Below are positions 38,500-51,500 of a stretch of 64,000 bases of DNA, piece by piece (the first letter of the stretch is position 1; every line of letters begins with the position of its first letter). Position numbers and translations under genes: made by a program. The notes under the pieces are model-generated. The model saw only the letters and a list, made by a program, of their open reading frames with translations. It searched no databases and had not been told where the DNA came from. The stretch covers positions 3,100,001-3,164,000 of the forward strand of contig NZ_AP028878.1 in the NCBI RefSeq assembly GCF_036511935.1, read 5' to 3'. Source of the DNA: Marinobacter nanhaiticus D15-8W (GTDB lineage Bacteria > Pseudomonadota > Gammaproteobacteria > Pseudomonadales > Oleiphilaceae).

Positions 38500-39610
38500 T
38501 CAGTGACTCCAACACCTCTTTGAGCGCATCAAGGCAGCGGGCATTCTCTGCCTCGAGACCAACGGAAATCCGCAAATGCCGCGGCATACCGTAGCCACCG
38601 ATGGGCCGGACGATAACGCCACGCTGCAGCAGACCCTGGAAAACCTGGTCTGCCCGCTCACCGACATCGACAGCGATAAAATTACCGCTGGACGGGATAT
38701 ATTCCAGTCCCAGGGCTTCAAAACCCGCAGCCAGTTGCCTGAGACCGCTACGATTGACCTCACGGGAGCGCTGCAGGTAGTCCTCGTCATCCAGCACCGC
38801 GGTCGCCGCCGCCAAGGCTATTGTATCCACATTAAACGGCTGACGGACCCGATTCAAAACATCCGCGATAGCGGCGGACGAAACGGCATAGCCCACACGC
38901 AGCGCGGCCAGGCCCCAGGCCTTGGAGAAGGTACGGGCCACCACCAAGTTGGGGAAATCCGGCAACAGGTCAATGCCATCGGGGAATTCGTCGCCCTCGA
39001 AATACTCGCAGTAGGCCTCGTCGAGTACGACCACCACATGCTCCGGCACCTTGCGCAGGAACTGGACGATAGCATCGCGTCCGACAGCGGTGCCGGTAGG
39101 GTTATTGGGATTCGCAACAAAGACGATGCGCGTGCGGTCGTTAATGGCCGCGGCCATGGCGTCAAGGTCGTGCCCCCACTCTTTCGCGGGAACAGACACG
39201 CCGGTGGCGCCGACGGCCATGGTGGAAATCGGATAAACGGCAAAGGCGTACTGAGAAAAAATGACTTCGTCGCCAGCATCGGCAAAGGCACGGATCACCA
39301 AGTCCAGCACGTCATTGGAGCCGTTGCCCAGCGTCAGTTGGGCCGGGGATACGGACAGACGGGCGGCCAGCTTCTGCTTCAGGTTGAAACCGTTGCCGTC
39401 AGGATAGAGACACATCTCGTCCAGCGCCTTGCGAGCCGCTTCCAGCGCCTTGGAGCTGGGGCCGAGTGGGTTCTCGTTGCTGGCCAGCTTGATGATTTGC
39501 GAGGGATCCAGCCCCAGCTCCCGGGCGACTTCGTCGATGGGTTTCCCCGGCTGGTAAGGCTGGAGGCCACGCACCCCGGCCACTGCCCGGGACTTGAAAT
39601 CGATCGACAT
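38492..39610 (-). CDS. hisC: Histidinol-phosphate aminotransferase (HisC2 type)
   Basis: PLP aminotransferase of 372 residues. LASNENPLGPS near residue 40, NPNNPTGT near 160, DEAYCEYF near 200 and the PLP Lys in RTFSKAWGLAALRVGY are all present. It sits between pheA and tyrA-aroA, so it may also work on aromatic keto-acids, as suggested for this operon form. The start is the ATG at 39610, preceded by AGGAGATGAT; the longer open frame to 39826 overlaps the end of pheA. Confidence 0.95.
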   Translation of the reverse strand: MSIDFKSRAVAGVRGLQPYQPGKPIDEVARELGLDPSQIIKLASNENPLGPSSKALEAARKALDEMCLYPDGNGFNLKQKLAARLSVSPAQLTLGNGSNDVLDLVIRAFADAGDEVIFSQYAFAVYPISTMAVGATGVSVPAKEWGHDLDAMAAAINDRTRIVFVANPNNPTGTAVGRDAIVQFLRKVPEHVVVVLDEAYCEYFEGDEFPDGIDLLPDFPNLVVARTFSKAWGLAALRVGYAVSSAAIADVLNRVRQPFNVDTIALAAATAVLDDEDYLQRSREVNRSGLRQLAAGFEALGLEYIPSSGNFIAVDVGERADQVFQGLLQRGVIVRPIGGYGMPRHLRISVGLEAENARCLDALKEVLESLNG

Positions 39611-39701
39611 ATCATCTCCTGACAGAGTCCAATTCATGCGAGGCCTAGTGTGCCGTTCGGTTAATTCGCTGACCTCACACCTTAGCGCGTCATTACGCGC
39701 A

Positions 39702-40799
39702 TCAAAGCACGCCGATTGGATAGGATCCCAGCCGCTTGAGCTCGACGGCCTCGGCATCGACTTCCTGCAACACCGTCTGAACCTGCGGATCGTCGGCGTG
39801 GGCCTCGAAATCGATATAGAACACATAGGCCCAGGTGCCGCTTGGCGACGGCCGGGTTTCGAGCCGGGTCAGGCTCAGCCCGTGACGGTGGAAAGGCTCG
39901 AGAAGCTCGTATAGCGCGCCCGGTTTGTTGCGCATGGACACAAGAATGGAGGACTTGTCGTGACCGCTGGGGCCCACCTCTTCGCGTCCGATGATCAGGA
40001 AACGCGTGGTGTTGTCCGGCCGGTCCTCGATCGTCGCAGCCAGCTTGCGCAGATCATAGAGTTCGGCCGCCATATCGCCTGCAATGGCTGCGGCGCCAGG
40101 CTCGCTGGCTGCCCGCCGCGCAGCCTCGGCGTTACTGCTGACCGCGACGCGCTCCACTTCATGCCAGTGGGTATCCAGCCACTTGCGACATTGGGCAAAC
40201 GACTGCTGATGGGAATAGATCCGCTTGATGGCTTTCTTGTCCGTACCATCTGCAATTAAGAGATGATGGTGGATGCGCAGCTGGACCTCGCCGCAAATTT
40301 TCAGGGACGAAGATATGAACATATCAAGGGTGTGATTGATCATACCCTCGGTCGAATTCTCAACCGGCACCACCCCGTAATGCGCCTCGCCCGATTCAAC
40401 TTCGCGGAATACATCATCGATCGCCGGCAACGGAATGCTGACAACCGAGTGCCCAAAGTGCTTGAGCGCCGCCGCCTGGGTGAAAGTGCCTTCCGGACCC
40501 AGGAACGCGATATGCATCGGCTTTTCCAGTGCGAGACAAGCGGACATGATTTCCCGGAACAGACGCGCCATTTCCTCGCCGGACAGCGGCCCCGGATTTT
40601 CGGCCTTGATGCGGCGCAGCACCTGGGCTTCCCGCTCCGGCCGATAGAAGAACACATCCTCATTCGGGCGCGACGCCATCTTGACGTGAGCCACCTCCTG
40701 GGCGCACTGGGCCCGGGCGCTGATCAGGTCCATGATCTGCTTATCGAGGCTATCGATACGGTCGCGCAATTCGGCCAGGCGGGTCTGCTCGTCACTCAT
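39702..40799 (-). CDS. pheA: Chorismate mutase / prephenate dehydratase (P-protein)
   Basis: Bifunctional enzyme of phenylalanine synthesis, 365 residues. AroQ-type chorismate mutase covers about 1-90 (RDRIDSLDKQIMDLI, then the catalytic Arg/Lys pattern). Prephenate dehydratase covers about 95-275, with GPEGTFTQAAALKHFG and the TRFLIIG end. An ACT domain for phenylalanine feedback covers about 285-360, with the GALYELLEPF and ESRP-like LETRPSPSG motif. It overlaps the serC stop by eight bases. No attenuation leader is seen. Confidence 0.97.
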   Translation of the reverse strand: MSDEQTRLAELRDRIDSLDKQIMDLISARAQCAQEVAHVKMASRPNEDVFFYRPEREAQVLRRIKAENPGPLSGEEMARLFREIMSACLALEKPMHIAFLGPEGTFTQAAALKHFGHSVVSIPLPAIDDVFREVESGEAHYGVVPVENSTEGMINHTLDMFISSSLKICGEVQLRIHHHLLIADGTDKKAIKRIYSHQQSFAQCRKWLDTHWHEVERVAVSSNAEAARRAASEPGAAAIAGDMAAELYDLRKLAATIEDRPDNTTRFLIIGREEVGPSGHDKSSILVSMRNKPGALYELLEPFHRHGLSLTRLETRPSPSGTWAYVFYIDFEAHADDPQVQTVLQEVDAEAVELKRLGSYPIGVL

Positions 40800-41883
40800 G
40801 TCCCGCCCGCTCCTTCTCGAAGGCCTTCATGTAGTCGATCAACGCATCGACTCCCGCTTCCGGCATGGCGTTATAAATAGAGGCACGCATACCGCCCACC
40901 GTCCGGTGACCCTTGAGGTTAAGCAGGAAGCGCTCTTCCGCGCCTTTCAGGAAAGCGCTGTTGAGGCTGTCGTCCGCCAGGGTGAACGGCACATTCATCC
41001 AGGAGCGGAATCTCGGTTCGATGGGATTGGCGTAGAAGTCGCTGTTATCGATATAGCCGTACAGCTTGTCCGCCTTGCGCTTATTGATCTCGCCCATGGC
41101 GGCGACGCCGCCCTGAGCCTTGAGCCACTTGAACACCAGGCCGGCCAGGTACCAGGAATAGGTAGCCGGCGTGTTGTACATGGAGTCGTTGTCGGCGATG
41201 ACCTTGTAGTCCAGCATGGTCGGCGTGCCGGACTGGGCATGACCCAGCAAATCCTTACGGATAATCACTACCACCAGCCCGGATGGACCGATGTTCTTCT
41301 GGGCGCCGGCGTAGATCAGGCCGAACTTCGAAATATCCAGCGGACGTGACAACATGGAGGAAGACATATCCGCCACCAGCGGCACGTCACCGGAATCCGG
41401 GATGAAATCGTACTCCAGCCCACCGATGGTCTCGTTCGGCGTGTAATGCAGGTAGGCGGCCTCCGGATTGGTTTTCCAGGAAGCTTGATCGGGAACCGTG
41501 GTAAAGCCCTGCTCTTCGCTGGACGCTGCCACATTCACCTCACCAAAACGCCTGGCTTCGGCGATGGCCTTCTTCGACCAGATCCCGGTGTTGACGTAAT
41601 CCGCCGGCGACTTGCCGCGCATCAGGTTCAGCGGCACCGTCGCAAACTGGCTGCTGGCACCACCCTGCATGAACAGGACTGCATAATCGTCGGAAATGCC
41701 GGCCAGCTCCCGCAGGTCCTGCTCGGCAGTCTGGGCGATGGCGACGAATTCGTCGCTGCGGTGACTCATCTCCATCACCGACATGCCCGTACCTCTCCAG
41801 TCCAGCATCTCCTCCTGGGCCTGCTGGAGCACCTCTGCCGGCAAGGTCGCCGGGCCTGCACAGAAGTTATACGCTCTGGTCAT
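40792..41883 (-). CDS. serC: Phosphoserine aminotransferase
   Basis: PLP enzyme of 363 residues, second step of serine synthesis, also used in pyridoxine synthesis. NFCAGPATLPAEVL at the N-terminus, GGASSQFATVP near 75 and the PLP Lys in IYAGAQKNIGPSG near 195 identify it. The ATG at 41883 fits E. coli length (362); the frame is open to 41919. It begins 47 bases after gyrA on the same strand and overlaps pheA. Confidence 0.97.
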   Translation of the reverse strand: MTRAYNFCAGPATLPAEVLQQAQEEMLDWRGTGMSVMEMSHRSDEFVAIAQTAEQDLRELAGISDDYAVLFMQGGASSQFATVPLNLMRGKSPADYVNTGIWSKKAIAEARRFGEVNVAASSEEQGFTTVPDQASWKTNPEAAYLHYTPNETIGGLEYDFIPDSGDVPLVADMSSSMLSRPLDISKFGLIYAGAQKNIGPSGLVVVIIRKDLLGHAQSGTPTMLDYKVIADNDSMYNTPATYSWYLAGLVFKWLKAQGGVAAMGEINKRKADKLYGYIDNSDFYANPIEPRFRSWMNVPFTLADDSLNSAFLKGAEERFLLNLKGHRTVGGMRASIYNAMPEAGVDALIDYMKAFEKERAGHE

Positions 41884-41930
41884 TACCGCCTGATCTCTCC
41901 GTTTCCGTGTTCGTGACAAGCGGACCTGTC

Positions 41931-44537
<2,607 letters not shown>

Positions 44538-44702
44538 CGAGAAAGGTTCCTTTGCGTTTGCTGGAAGTCGTCGTTTTTATGGAATCGCGACATGACGATT
44601 CGCGCGTTATGGAACGCGGATTTCACCCTTGGGGAGCTTGCGCCTGATTCGATGTTGCTGGCGCTCTCTTTCCCCAATCCAAAGGGCATTTATAAGCGCG
44701 CA

Positions 44703-44708
44703 ATCATA
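44703..44708 (-). promoter_or_regulatory. Candidate -10 element for gyrA
   Basis: TATGAT on the minus strand in a GTGTGGTATGAT context. The -35 is weak. Low confidence. Confidence 0.3.
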
Positions 44709-44772
44709 CCACACTCGGGCCCTCAGAGTGACAGGCAAATAACGTTCAGGTGATGTCGGGAAAGGAAGGAAA

Positions 44773-44792
44773 CGGGGGCGGGATGGCCCCCG
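44773..44792 (-). terminator. Candidate purU terminator
   Basis: CGGGGGC paired with GCCCCCG, then TTTCC on the minus strand, about 80 bases past the purU stop. The tail is weak. Confidence 0.45.
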
Positions 44793-44872
44793 GAAAGCAA
44801 ACAATCAAGTCAGCACTATTCAGGGACTGATCAACGGCCAATTAAGGGAAGCGGCAGTTGACCAAAAGACGA

Positions 44873-45727
44873 TCAATTGAAGACCACGGTCTTGTTCTCG
44901 TGGGTGATGACCCGGTCTTCGATATGGGCCCGCAAGCCCCGGGCAAGGACGTTTTTCTCCACATCCTTACCCAGACGCACCATGTCCTCGATGGCGTCGC
45001 TGTGATTTACGCGGATAACGTCCTGCTCGATGATCGGACCTTCATCCAGGTCCTGGGTAACGTAATGGCAGGTAGCACCGATCAGTTTCACGCCGCGGTT
45101 GTAGGCCTGATGGTAAGGCCGGGCGCCGGCGAAGGACGGCAGGAAGCTGTGGTGGATATTGATCACCTTGCCGGAATACTGCTCGCACAGTTCCGGCGGC
45201 AGGATCTGCATGTAGCGGGCCAGCACGATGACATCGGCATCATAGCCACTGAACAGCTCACCGATCTCGGCAAAAGCCTCAGCCTTGTTGTCTTTGGTCA
45301 CCGGTATATGGTGATAGGGAATATCATGCCACTCCACCATGCGGCGCAGATCGTCGTGATTGGAAATCACCGCCACGATCTCGGCGTTGAGTTCCTTGCT
45401 GTGCCAGCGGTGCAGCAAGTCAGCCAGGCAGTGGGATTCCTTGCTGCACATCAGCACCACTTTCTTGGGTACCGCGGAGTCAGCCACGTGCCAGGTCATG
45501 TCGAATTCCCGGGCGATCGGCTCGAAAGCAGCGCGGAACTGGTCGAGACCGAAAGGAATCGAGCTGGCCTTGATCTCATGGCGCATGAAGAACCAGCCGG
45601 CCTGGTTGTCGGCGTGGTGACTGGCTTCGGTGATCCAGCCGTTATAGGTAGTCAGGAAATTACTGACCTTGGCCACAATGCCAACCCGGTCAGGACAGGA
45701 AATCACCAGACGATACGTATGTTCCAT
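44873..45727 (-). CDS. purU: Formyltetrahydrofolate deformylase
   Basis: Hydrolyses 10-formyl-THF to formate and THF, balancing one-carbon pools, 284 residues. An ACT domain covers about 1-80 (YRLVISCPDRVGIVAKVSNF). The formyltransferase-like catalytic domain follows, with ISNHDDLRRMV, HHSFLPSFAGARPYHQA and the catalytic Asp in TQDLDEGPIIEQ. Confidence 0.96.
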   Translation of the reverse strand: MEHTYRLVISCPDRVGIVAKVSNFLTTYNGWITEASHHADNQAGWFFMRHEIKASSIPFGLDQFRAAFEPIAREFDMTWHVADSAVPKKVVLMCSKESHCLADLLHRWHSKELNAEIVAVISNHDDLRRMVEWHDIPYHHIPVTKDNKAEAFAEIGELFSGYDADVIVLARYMQILPPELCEQYSGKVINIHHSFLPSFAGARPYHQAYNRGVKLIGATCHYVTQDLDEGPIIEQDVIRVNHSDAIEDMVRLGKDVEKNVLARGLRAHIEDRVITHENKTVVFN

Positions 45728-45897
45728 GCGTTACCACAGCCCCATGCCTTACTTGAAACCATTTGAATCCGGGATGCCTAAGAGAGCCAATCTGGATGGC
45801 ATGCGCCCCTGGAAAACGGTGCATGATAACGGATTGGCCGGGCCGGCGTAAGCCACCAACCCGGCAGGAAGCATCCGTATTTACTCGGTGATTCCCA

Positions 45898-46239
45898 TCA
45901 TTCGCCGAATAGCTCGTCCGTGCGGGCAGCCATAATGAAATCGTTGCGATGCAGGCCGCCAATCTTGTGAGTCCACCAGTTGACGGTCGTCTTGCCGTAT
46001 TCGGTGAGCAGGGCTGGATGATGCCCTTCCGCCTCCGCTAAATCCCCCACCTTGTTGGTAAAGGTCAGCGCCTCGGCGAAATTCTTGAACTTGAAGGTGC
46101 GCTCGATCTGCTGCTCGCCTCCCTTCTCGACCAGTGCCCACTCAGGCACCTCTTTCTGAAGACTGGCCAACTCGTCACCGGTGACCTGCGGTGCATCGGC
46201 CTTGCAGGCCTCACAGGACTGCGATTTCAACTCAGTCAT
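45898..46239 (-). CDS. phhB: Pterin-4a-carbinolamine dehydratase
   Basis: Recycles 4a-hydroxytetrahydropterin, the cofactor product of phenylalanine hydroxylase, 113 residues. The active-site run [25 protein letters not shown] (given here in part: EGHHPALL, then the TVNWWTH His/Trp) is diagnostic. An N-terminal Cys pair ([10 protein letters not shown]) is an extension. No phhA is in the window. GAGGAGG lies upstream of the ATG. Confidence 0.95.
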   Translation of the reverse strand: MTELKSQSCEACKADAPQVTGDELASLQKEVPEWALVEKGGEQQIERTFKFKNFAEALTFTNKVGDLAEAEGHHPALLTEYGKTTVNWWTHKIGGLHRNDFIMAARTDELFGE

Positions 46240-46430
46240 AACACCCTCCTCGCTTCTGTAGCTGATAGTCGTTTCGAACGAATAGCCACGGGTAATGCGT
46301 CAGCCTGCGCTCACCGCTGGATACGGTCAAGACCCGACTCCGGGCTGGACCAGTTGCGCCAAGGCCCGGGAGACCCAGCCAGGACTTGCGACCCGAACCG
46401 GGCTTTGCAAAGCAGTCACCTGACAATATA

Positions 46431-46446
46431 CTGTATAAATAAACAG
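46431..46446 (+). promoter_or_regulatory. LexA (SOS) box at the imuA promoter
   Basis: CTGTATAAATAAACAG matches the CTG-N10-CAG operator, 20 bases before imuA. It overlaps a likely -10 (TATACT, 46427-46432) with TTGCAA 16 bases upstream, so LexA would block initiation. Confidence 0.88.
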
Positions 46447-46465
46447 TATTGAGCAAGACAGCTGT

Positions 46466-47158
46466 ATGAGTGAAATCATCGACAAACTGCTGGACAACGC
46501 CCAGGTCTGGCAAGCCAGTCAGCAAAAGCGCCAGACCCGGGCCGACGCCGAAGCCACCGGATTCAGTCCGCTGGACGAGCACCTGCCCGGCGCCGGCTGG
46601 CCTCGCGGCGCCATGATCGAATGCCTGCTACCGCATTACGGTATCGGCGAACTCCAACTGATCCTGCCGGTCTTGCGCAAGCTCACCGGGGAAGGCCTGA
46701 CCGCTTTCTGGATCGATGCACCCCATATCCCCTACGCCCCGGCCCTGGCCCGGGCCAAGGTGGACATCGCCCACGTCGTCCAGGTTCGCACCCAAAGCCG
46801 GGAAGACCAGCTCTGGACCCTGGAAAACTGCCTGCGCTCATCCACCACCGGCCTGGTCATGGTCTGGCTCGACAGCATCAAGCGCAGCGATATCCGCCGC
46901 ATCCAGTTGGCCGCCGAAGCCGGGGACAACCTGTGTATCCTGTTCCGCGATGCCCGCCATGCCGAGGAGCACTCCCCCGCAGCCCTGCGCCTGAAACTGG
47001 CACCGCAGGACGGCTGGACACTGCAGACCGACATTATCAAGCGTCGTGGCGGCTGGCCCGTGGCGGACCTCAAGGTGTCGATCCCGCCGGTGGTGGACCT
47101 GCCCCGCAGCCGGACCGCCGAAATCATCCAGGGCCCCTGGTCGCGGCCGAATACCTGA
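46466..47158 (+). CDS. imuA: Mutasome protein ImuA (RecA/SulA-like)
   Basis: Protein of 230 residues with a RecA-like fold, needed with ImuB and DnaE2 for damage-induced mutagenesis. The FSPLDEHLPGAGWPRGAMIE opening is typical, and the Walker A is degenerate (no GKT). It is first in a three-gene unit, 12 bases before imuB, under the LexA box at 46431. Confidence 0.93.
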   Translation: MSEIIDKLLDNAQVWQASQQKRQTRADAEATGFSPLDEHLPGAGWPRGAMIECLLPHYGIGELQLILPVLRKLTGEGLTAFWIDAPHIPYAPALARAKVDIAHVVQVRTQSREDQLWTLENCLRSSTTGLVMVWLDSIKRSDIRRIQLAAEAGDNLCILFRDARHAEEHSPAALRLKLAPQDGWTLQTDIIKRRGGWPVADLKVSIPPVVDLPRSRTAEIIQGPWSRPNT

Positions 47159-47169
47159 GATCGACGCTC

Positions 47170-48582
47170 ATGCTATGGCTCTACCTCCACTTTCCTCACC
47201 TGCTGCTGGAGCATTTCAGCCAGAGCGAGGCAACCTCCCGCCCCATGGCCCTGATCAGCGGCCGACCGCCACGAGTGCTCCAGCTCAATCCGGAGGCGGA
47301 GAAGCTGGGCGTCGCCGTCGGCCAGACCGCCCAGACGGCATCCGCCCTGGCTGAAGGGTTGCATCTGATCGAGGCCGACATGGAGGAACAGGCAAGGGTC
47401 CTGGAACAGCAGGCAGTGTGGCTCTACCGAGACGTGGCCCGCATTACGCTCTACCCACCAGACGGCATTCTTACCGAAGCCGGCAGCCTGAGGCGCCTGC
47501 ACGGCAGTCTCCCGGCTCTGTGGGAGAAACTTCAGACCAACCTGAAACAACGCCACCTGACCGCCTGGCTCGCCTGCGGGCCAACCCCTCAGGCCGCCCG
47601 CATCCTGGCCCGAGGCCGAATGGGGCAGTGCAGCGAAGACCTACAACGTCTGCGCCACTCGCTGGACAAACTCCCAGTCACCGAAAGCGATCTGGATGAA
47701 CAGGCTATCGAGCGCCTGCAACGCATGGGGCTGCATACCCTGGGCCCGGTATTGCGTCTACCGGATCGGGAACTGGCGCGACGCCTGGGACCAGAAACCA
47801 GCCTGGCCCTGCAAAAGATCGAAGGCAGCGCCGCCGATCCGCAAACCGACTGGCTGCCGCCGCCCTATTTCCATCGTCGCCTGGATTTTGCCGAGGATGT
47901 CGAGCACAGCAGTGGCCTGCTCTTCCCCCTGCAACGTGCACTGCAGGAGCTAGAAGAGGAATTGCGCTGGCGTCAGCAGGATACCGACACCCTCCAGCTT
48001 GAGATCCGCCATCGACACCAGCCAGTGACGCCACTGCAGATTCGCTCAACCGCGCCCGAGCACCGCGCCTCCGCCTTCGTTGCACTGGTGCGGTTGAGAC
48101 TGGAACGCCACGAGCTGGGATCACCAGCTGTTGGTCTTTCAATCAAGGTCAGACGCTTCATGCGCCGGGATGCACCGATTGGCGATGACCTGTTCGGCGA
48201 ATCCGCCGCCTCCCGGGACGAAGCCCGGCAGCACCTGCTCAGTCGCTTGCAGGCCCGTCTGGGAGACGAGGCCCTGAATACCCTGAGCCTGAACGCCGAT
48301 CACCGCCCCGAGCAGGCCTGGCTCGCCGCCCCCGTGCAGAGCAAGGCTGCGGGTACGGAAGTCACCCTGCCCCGCCGGCCACTCTGGCTGCTGGGGAAGC
48401 CGCAACCGCTGATTGAGATGCCTAAGGAATGGCTCACCGGACCGGAGCGCATCAGCGCCGGTTGGTGGGACGGCGAAAGAATCCAGCGGGACTACTACAT
48501 CGCCCGCCTGCATAGCGGGCAAACGAGCTGGCTGTTCCGGGACGTCACCGGTGGCTGGTATATCCATGGCTGGTTTGCGTGA
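47170..48582 (+). CDS. imuB: ImuB, catalytically inactive Y-family polymerase homologue
   Basis: Hub protein of the mutasome, 470 residues, which links ImuA, DnaE2 and the beta clamp. The N-terminus MLWLYLHFPHLLLEHF lacks the acidic DxD-type residues of active DinB/UmuC enzymes, as expected for ImuB. The palm-fingers-like region runs to about 240, then the little-finger-like domain. The start is the ATG at 47170; the same frame is open back to 46621 inside imuA but in the wrong context. Six bases separate it from dnaE2. Confidence 0.94.
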   Translation: MLWLYLHFPHLLLEHFSQSEATSRPMALISGRPPRVLQLNPEAEKLGVAVGQTAQTASALAEGLHLIEADMEEQARVLEQQAVWLYRDVARITLYPPDGILTEAGSLRRLHGSLPALWEKLQTNLKQRHLTAWLACGPTPQAARILARGRMGQCSEDLQRLRHSLDKLPVTESDLDEQAIERLQRMGLHTLGPVLRLPDRELARRLGPETSLALQKIEGSAADPQTDWLPPPYFHRRLDFAEDVEHSSGLLFPLQRALQELEEELRWRQQDTDTLQLEIRHRHQPVTPLQIRSTAPEHRASAFVALVRLRLERHELGSPAVGLSIKVRRFMRRDAPIGDDLFGESAASRDEARQHLLSRLQARLGDEALNTLSLNADHRPEQAWLAAPVQSKAAGTEVTLPRRPLWLLGKPQPLIEMPKEWLTGPERISAGWWDGERIQRDYYIARLHSGQTSWLFRDVTGGWYIHGWFA

Positions 48583-48588
48583 AACCTT

Positions 48589-51500
48589 ATGGCCTACGCT
48601 GAGCTCCACTGCCTGAGCAACTTCACCTTCCTGCGCGGCGCGTCCCACCCCCACGAACTGGCGGAGGAAGCCGAGAAGCAGGGCTACACGGCACTGGCGA
48701 TCACCGACGAATGTTCGGTCGCCGGCATGCCCCGGGCCTACGCTGCACTCAAGGCAAACGAGAAGGTCAAACTGATTACTGGCAGCGAGTTTTACCTACA
48801 AGATCCGGACATCGTACTGGTCCTACTGGCCCAAACCCGAAAAGGCTATGGCCAACTCTGTCAGTTGATCACCACCGCACGCCGCCGGGCGGAAAAAGGG
48901 AGCTATGCCCTCTTTGGCGAAGACCTGGACACCCACACGCTGGATGAATGCCTGGTGCTCTGGGGCGCGGCGCCCACCCTGTCCAACGAAGAAACAGAAC
49001 GGGGGCAGTGGCTCAGGTCGCTGTTCCCCGGTCGACTCTGGATCATGGCTGAGCGCAGCCTGACCGACCAGGATGAGGAGAACATGGCCAACTGGCGGCT
49101 GCTCGGGCGCCAACTAAGCCTGCCTATCGTTGCCACCGGCCATGTGCACATGCACCAGCGCGGCCGGCAACCCCTGCAGGACGTGCTGACCGCCATCCGC
49201 CACGGCTGCACGGTGGCCGAAGCCGGTCACCACCTGTTTGCCAACGGCGAGCGTTACCTGCGCCCGATCAAAACATTGGAAAGGCTGTTTCCCGAAGAAT
49301 GGTTGGAACAGAGCCTGGTTATTGCTGACCGATGCACCTTCAGTCCCGGCGAACTCAAGTATAAATACCCGCCGGAAGTGATCCCTCGGGGGCACACGCC
49401 CGCAAGCTATTTACGCCAGCTTACGGAAGAAGGTATTCAGAGACGCTTCCCCAGAGGCCTCTCCCTGCCTATTCGTGCACTCGTTGAAAAAGAACTGAAG
49501 CTCATTGCCGATAAAGAATATGAACCCTTTTTCCTGACGATTCATGATATTGTCCAGTTTGCACGCGCACAGGGCATTCTTTGCCAGGGCCGCGGCTCCG
49601 CAGCCAACTCAGTGGTGTGCTATTGCCTGGGTATTACCGAGGTTGCACCGGACAAGATCAAAGTACTTTTCGAGCGATTTATTTCAGAAGATCGGGATGA
49701 GCCACCGGATATTGACGTGGATTTCGAGCACGAACGCCGAGAGGAGGTTATCCAGTATATTTATCGGCGTTACGGTCGGGAGCGAGCCGCCTTGGCAGCC
49801 ACCGTCATTCGCTATCGTCAAAGGAGTGCCATCCGGGATGTGGGCAAAGCATTGGGATTCGACCTGCATCTGCTCGAGCAAATGATTGGCAGCGTAAACT
49901 GGCGCGACAAAGGTCAGGATTGGCGCGAGCAATTACTGGCCAAAGGCATCGCGAAAACAGCCAAGGCCGTAGAGCAGTTCATGGCACTGGTTAATAGCCT
50001 GCTGGGCTTTCCTCGCCATCTCTCGCAGCACGTCGGCGGGTTTGTTATCAGCGAAGGGCCTTTGGCGGAATTGGTGCCCACCGAAAATGCCAGCATGGTG
50101 GATCGCACGGTCATCCAATGGGACAAGGACGACCTGGAAAGTCTGGATCTGATGAAGGTCGATGTACTTGCGCTGGGTATGCTTTCCGCCATTCGTAAAG
50201 CCTTCGATTTGATCGGCAAGAAGGAAAACCGACCCTTTGGAATGACAGATGTCACTCCGGAAGACGAGCGCGTCTATGACATGCTTTGTACCGGCGACAG
50301 CATTGGTGTTTTCCAGGTGGAATCCCGAGCCCAAATCAATATGCTGCCGCGTTTGCGACCGCGCGAATACTATGACCTGGTCATCCAGGTAGCCATTGTC
50401 CGGCCCGGCCCCATCCAGGGCGATATGGTCCACCCCTACCTGAAACGTCGGCACAAGCTGGAACCCGTGGACTACCCCAATGACGATATCCGCGAGGTAT
50501 TGGAGCGGACTTTTGGCGTGCCTATCTTTCAGGAGCAAGCCATCAAGCTTGCCATGGTGGCTGCTGGCTTCAGTGGCAGCGAAGCGGATAACCTACGCCG
50601 GGCCATGGCTGCCTGGAAATCGGATGGTGACCTGACGCCCTTCCGGGACAAACTTATCAACGGGATGCGGGCCAAAGGCTATAGCCAGGATTTCGCGGAA
50701 AAGCTTTATAAGCAATTCTGCGGCTTCGGCGGCTACGGCTTCCCTGAATCCCATTCAGCCAGCTTTGCACTGCTGGTGTACGTTTCCGCCTGGATCAAAT
50801 GCCACTACCCTCCCGTTTTCTACTGCGCCCTCCTCAACAGCCAACCCATGGGATTCTATTCCCCCTCGCAGCTGGTACAGGATGCTCGCCGCCATAATGT
50901 CGTTGTCCATCCCATCGACGTCAACCACAGCGATTGGGACCATACCCTGGAGAACCAGCATGAGCACCTGCGCCTAGGCCTTCGACTGGTGAAAGGATTA
51001 AGTCGGACTGGCGCAGAGAAGCTCGTCGCTTCACGCCCCGAACAGGGATACGCCTCCATAGATCAGATCCGACACCTTACTGGTATCGACAACCAGGATC
51101 TGGAGTGCCTGGCCAGCGCTGGAGCCTTACGCACTTTCAGCGACAACCGGCACCAGGCTCGTTGGGACATTCTCGAATACGATGCGCCTGCCCCCCTATT
51201 CGTGCAGGGGAGCCCACAGATCGTGCAGGAAAGCCGGCAAACCTATACCGTGACATCCGGGAGAAACAACGAAGCCATTCGCATGCCCCTTCCTTCAGAG
51301 GGTGAGGACATATTGGAGGACTATGCCAGTCAGGGTCTGACACTGCAGCGCCATCCTCTCATACTGCTTCGAGAGCAAGGCCACCTGCGGCACTGCCATA
51401 CTGCCGAAAGCCTGAAAACCTATCCCAACGGGCGCCCAGTACACGTGGCGGGCCTGGTAACCGGCCGTCAACGCCCTGGTTCCAGCAAAGGCGTCACTTT

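Larger units (their letters stand above)
44538..44872. other. gyrA upstream region
   Basis: Non-coding. It should hold the gyrA promoter; the best -10 candidate is TATGAT on the minus strand (44703-44708), preceded by TGG, without a good -35 at normal spacing. A purU-side hairpin lies at 44773-44792. Nothing else is seen. Confidence 0.5.

Noticed and set aside
44740..44800. GGA-rich stretch as a CsrB/RsmY-type sponge RNA
   Set aside because: Only a few GGA motifs, no series of hairpins and no promoter or terminator pair around it.
46621..47169. Long N-terminal extension of imuB
   Set aside because: Lies wholly inside imuA in another frame; the imuB domain starts at 47170.
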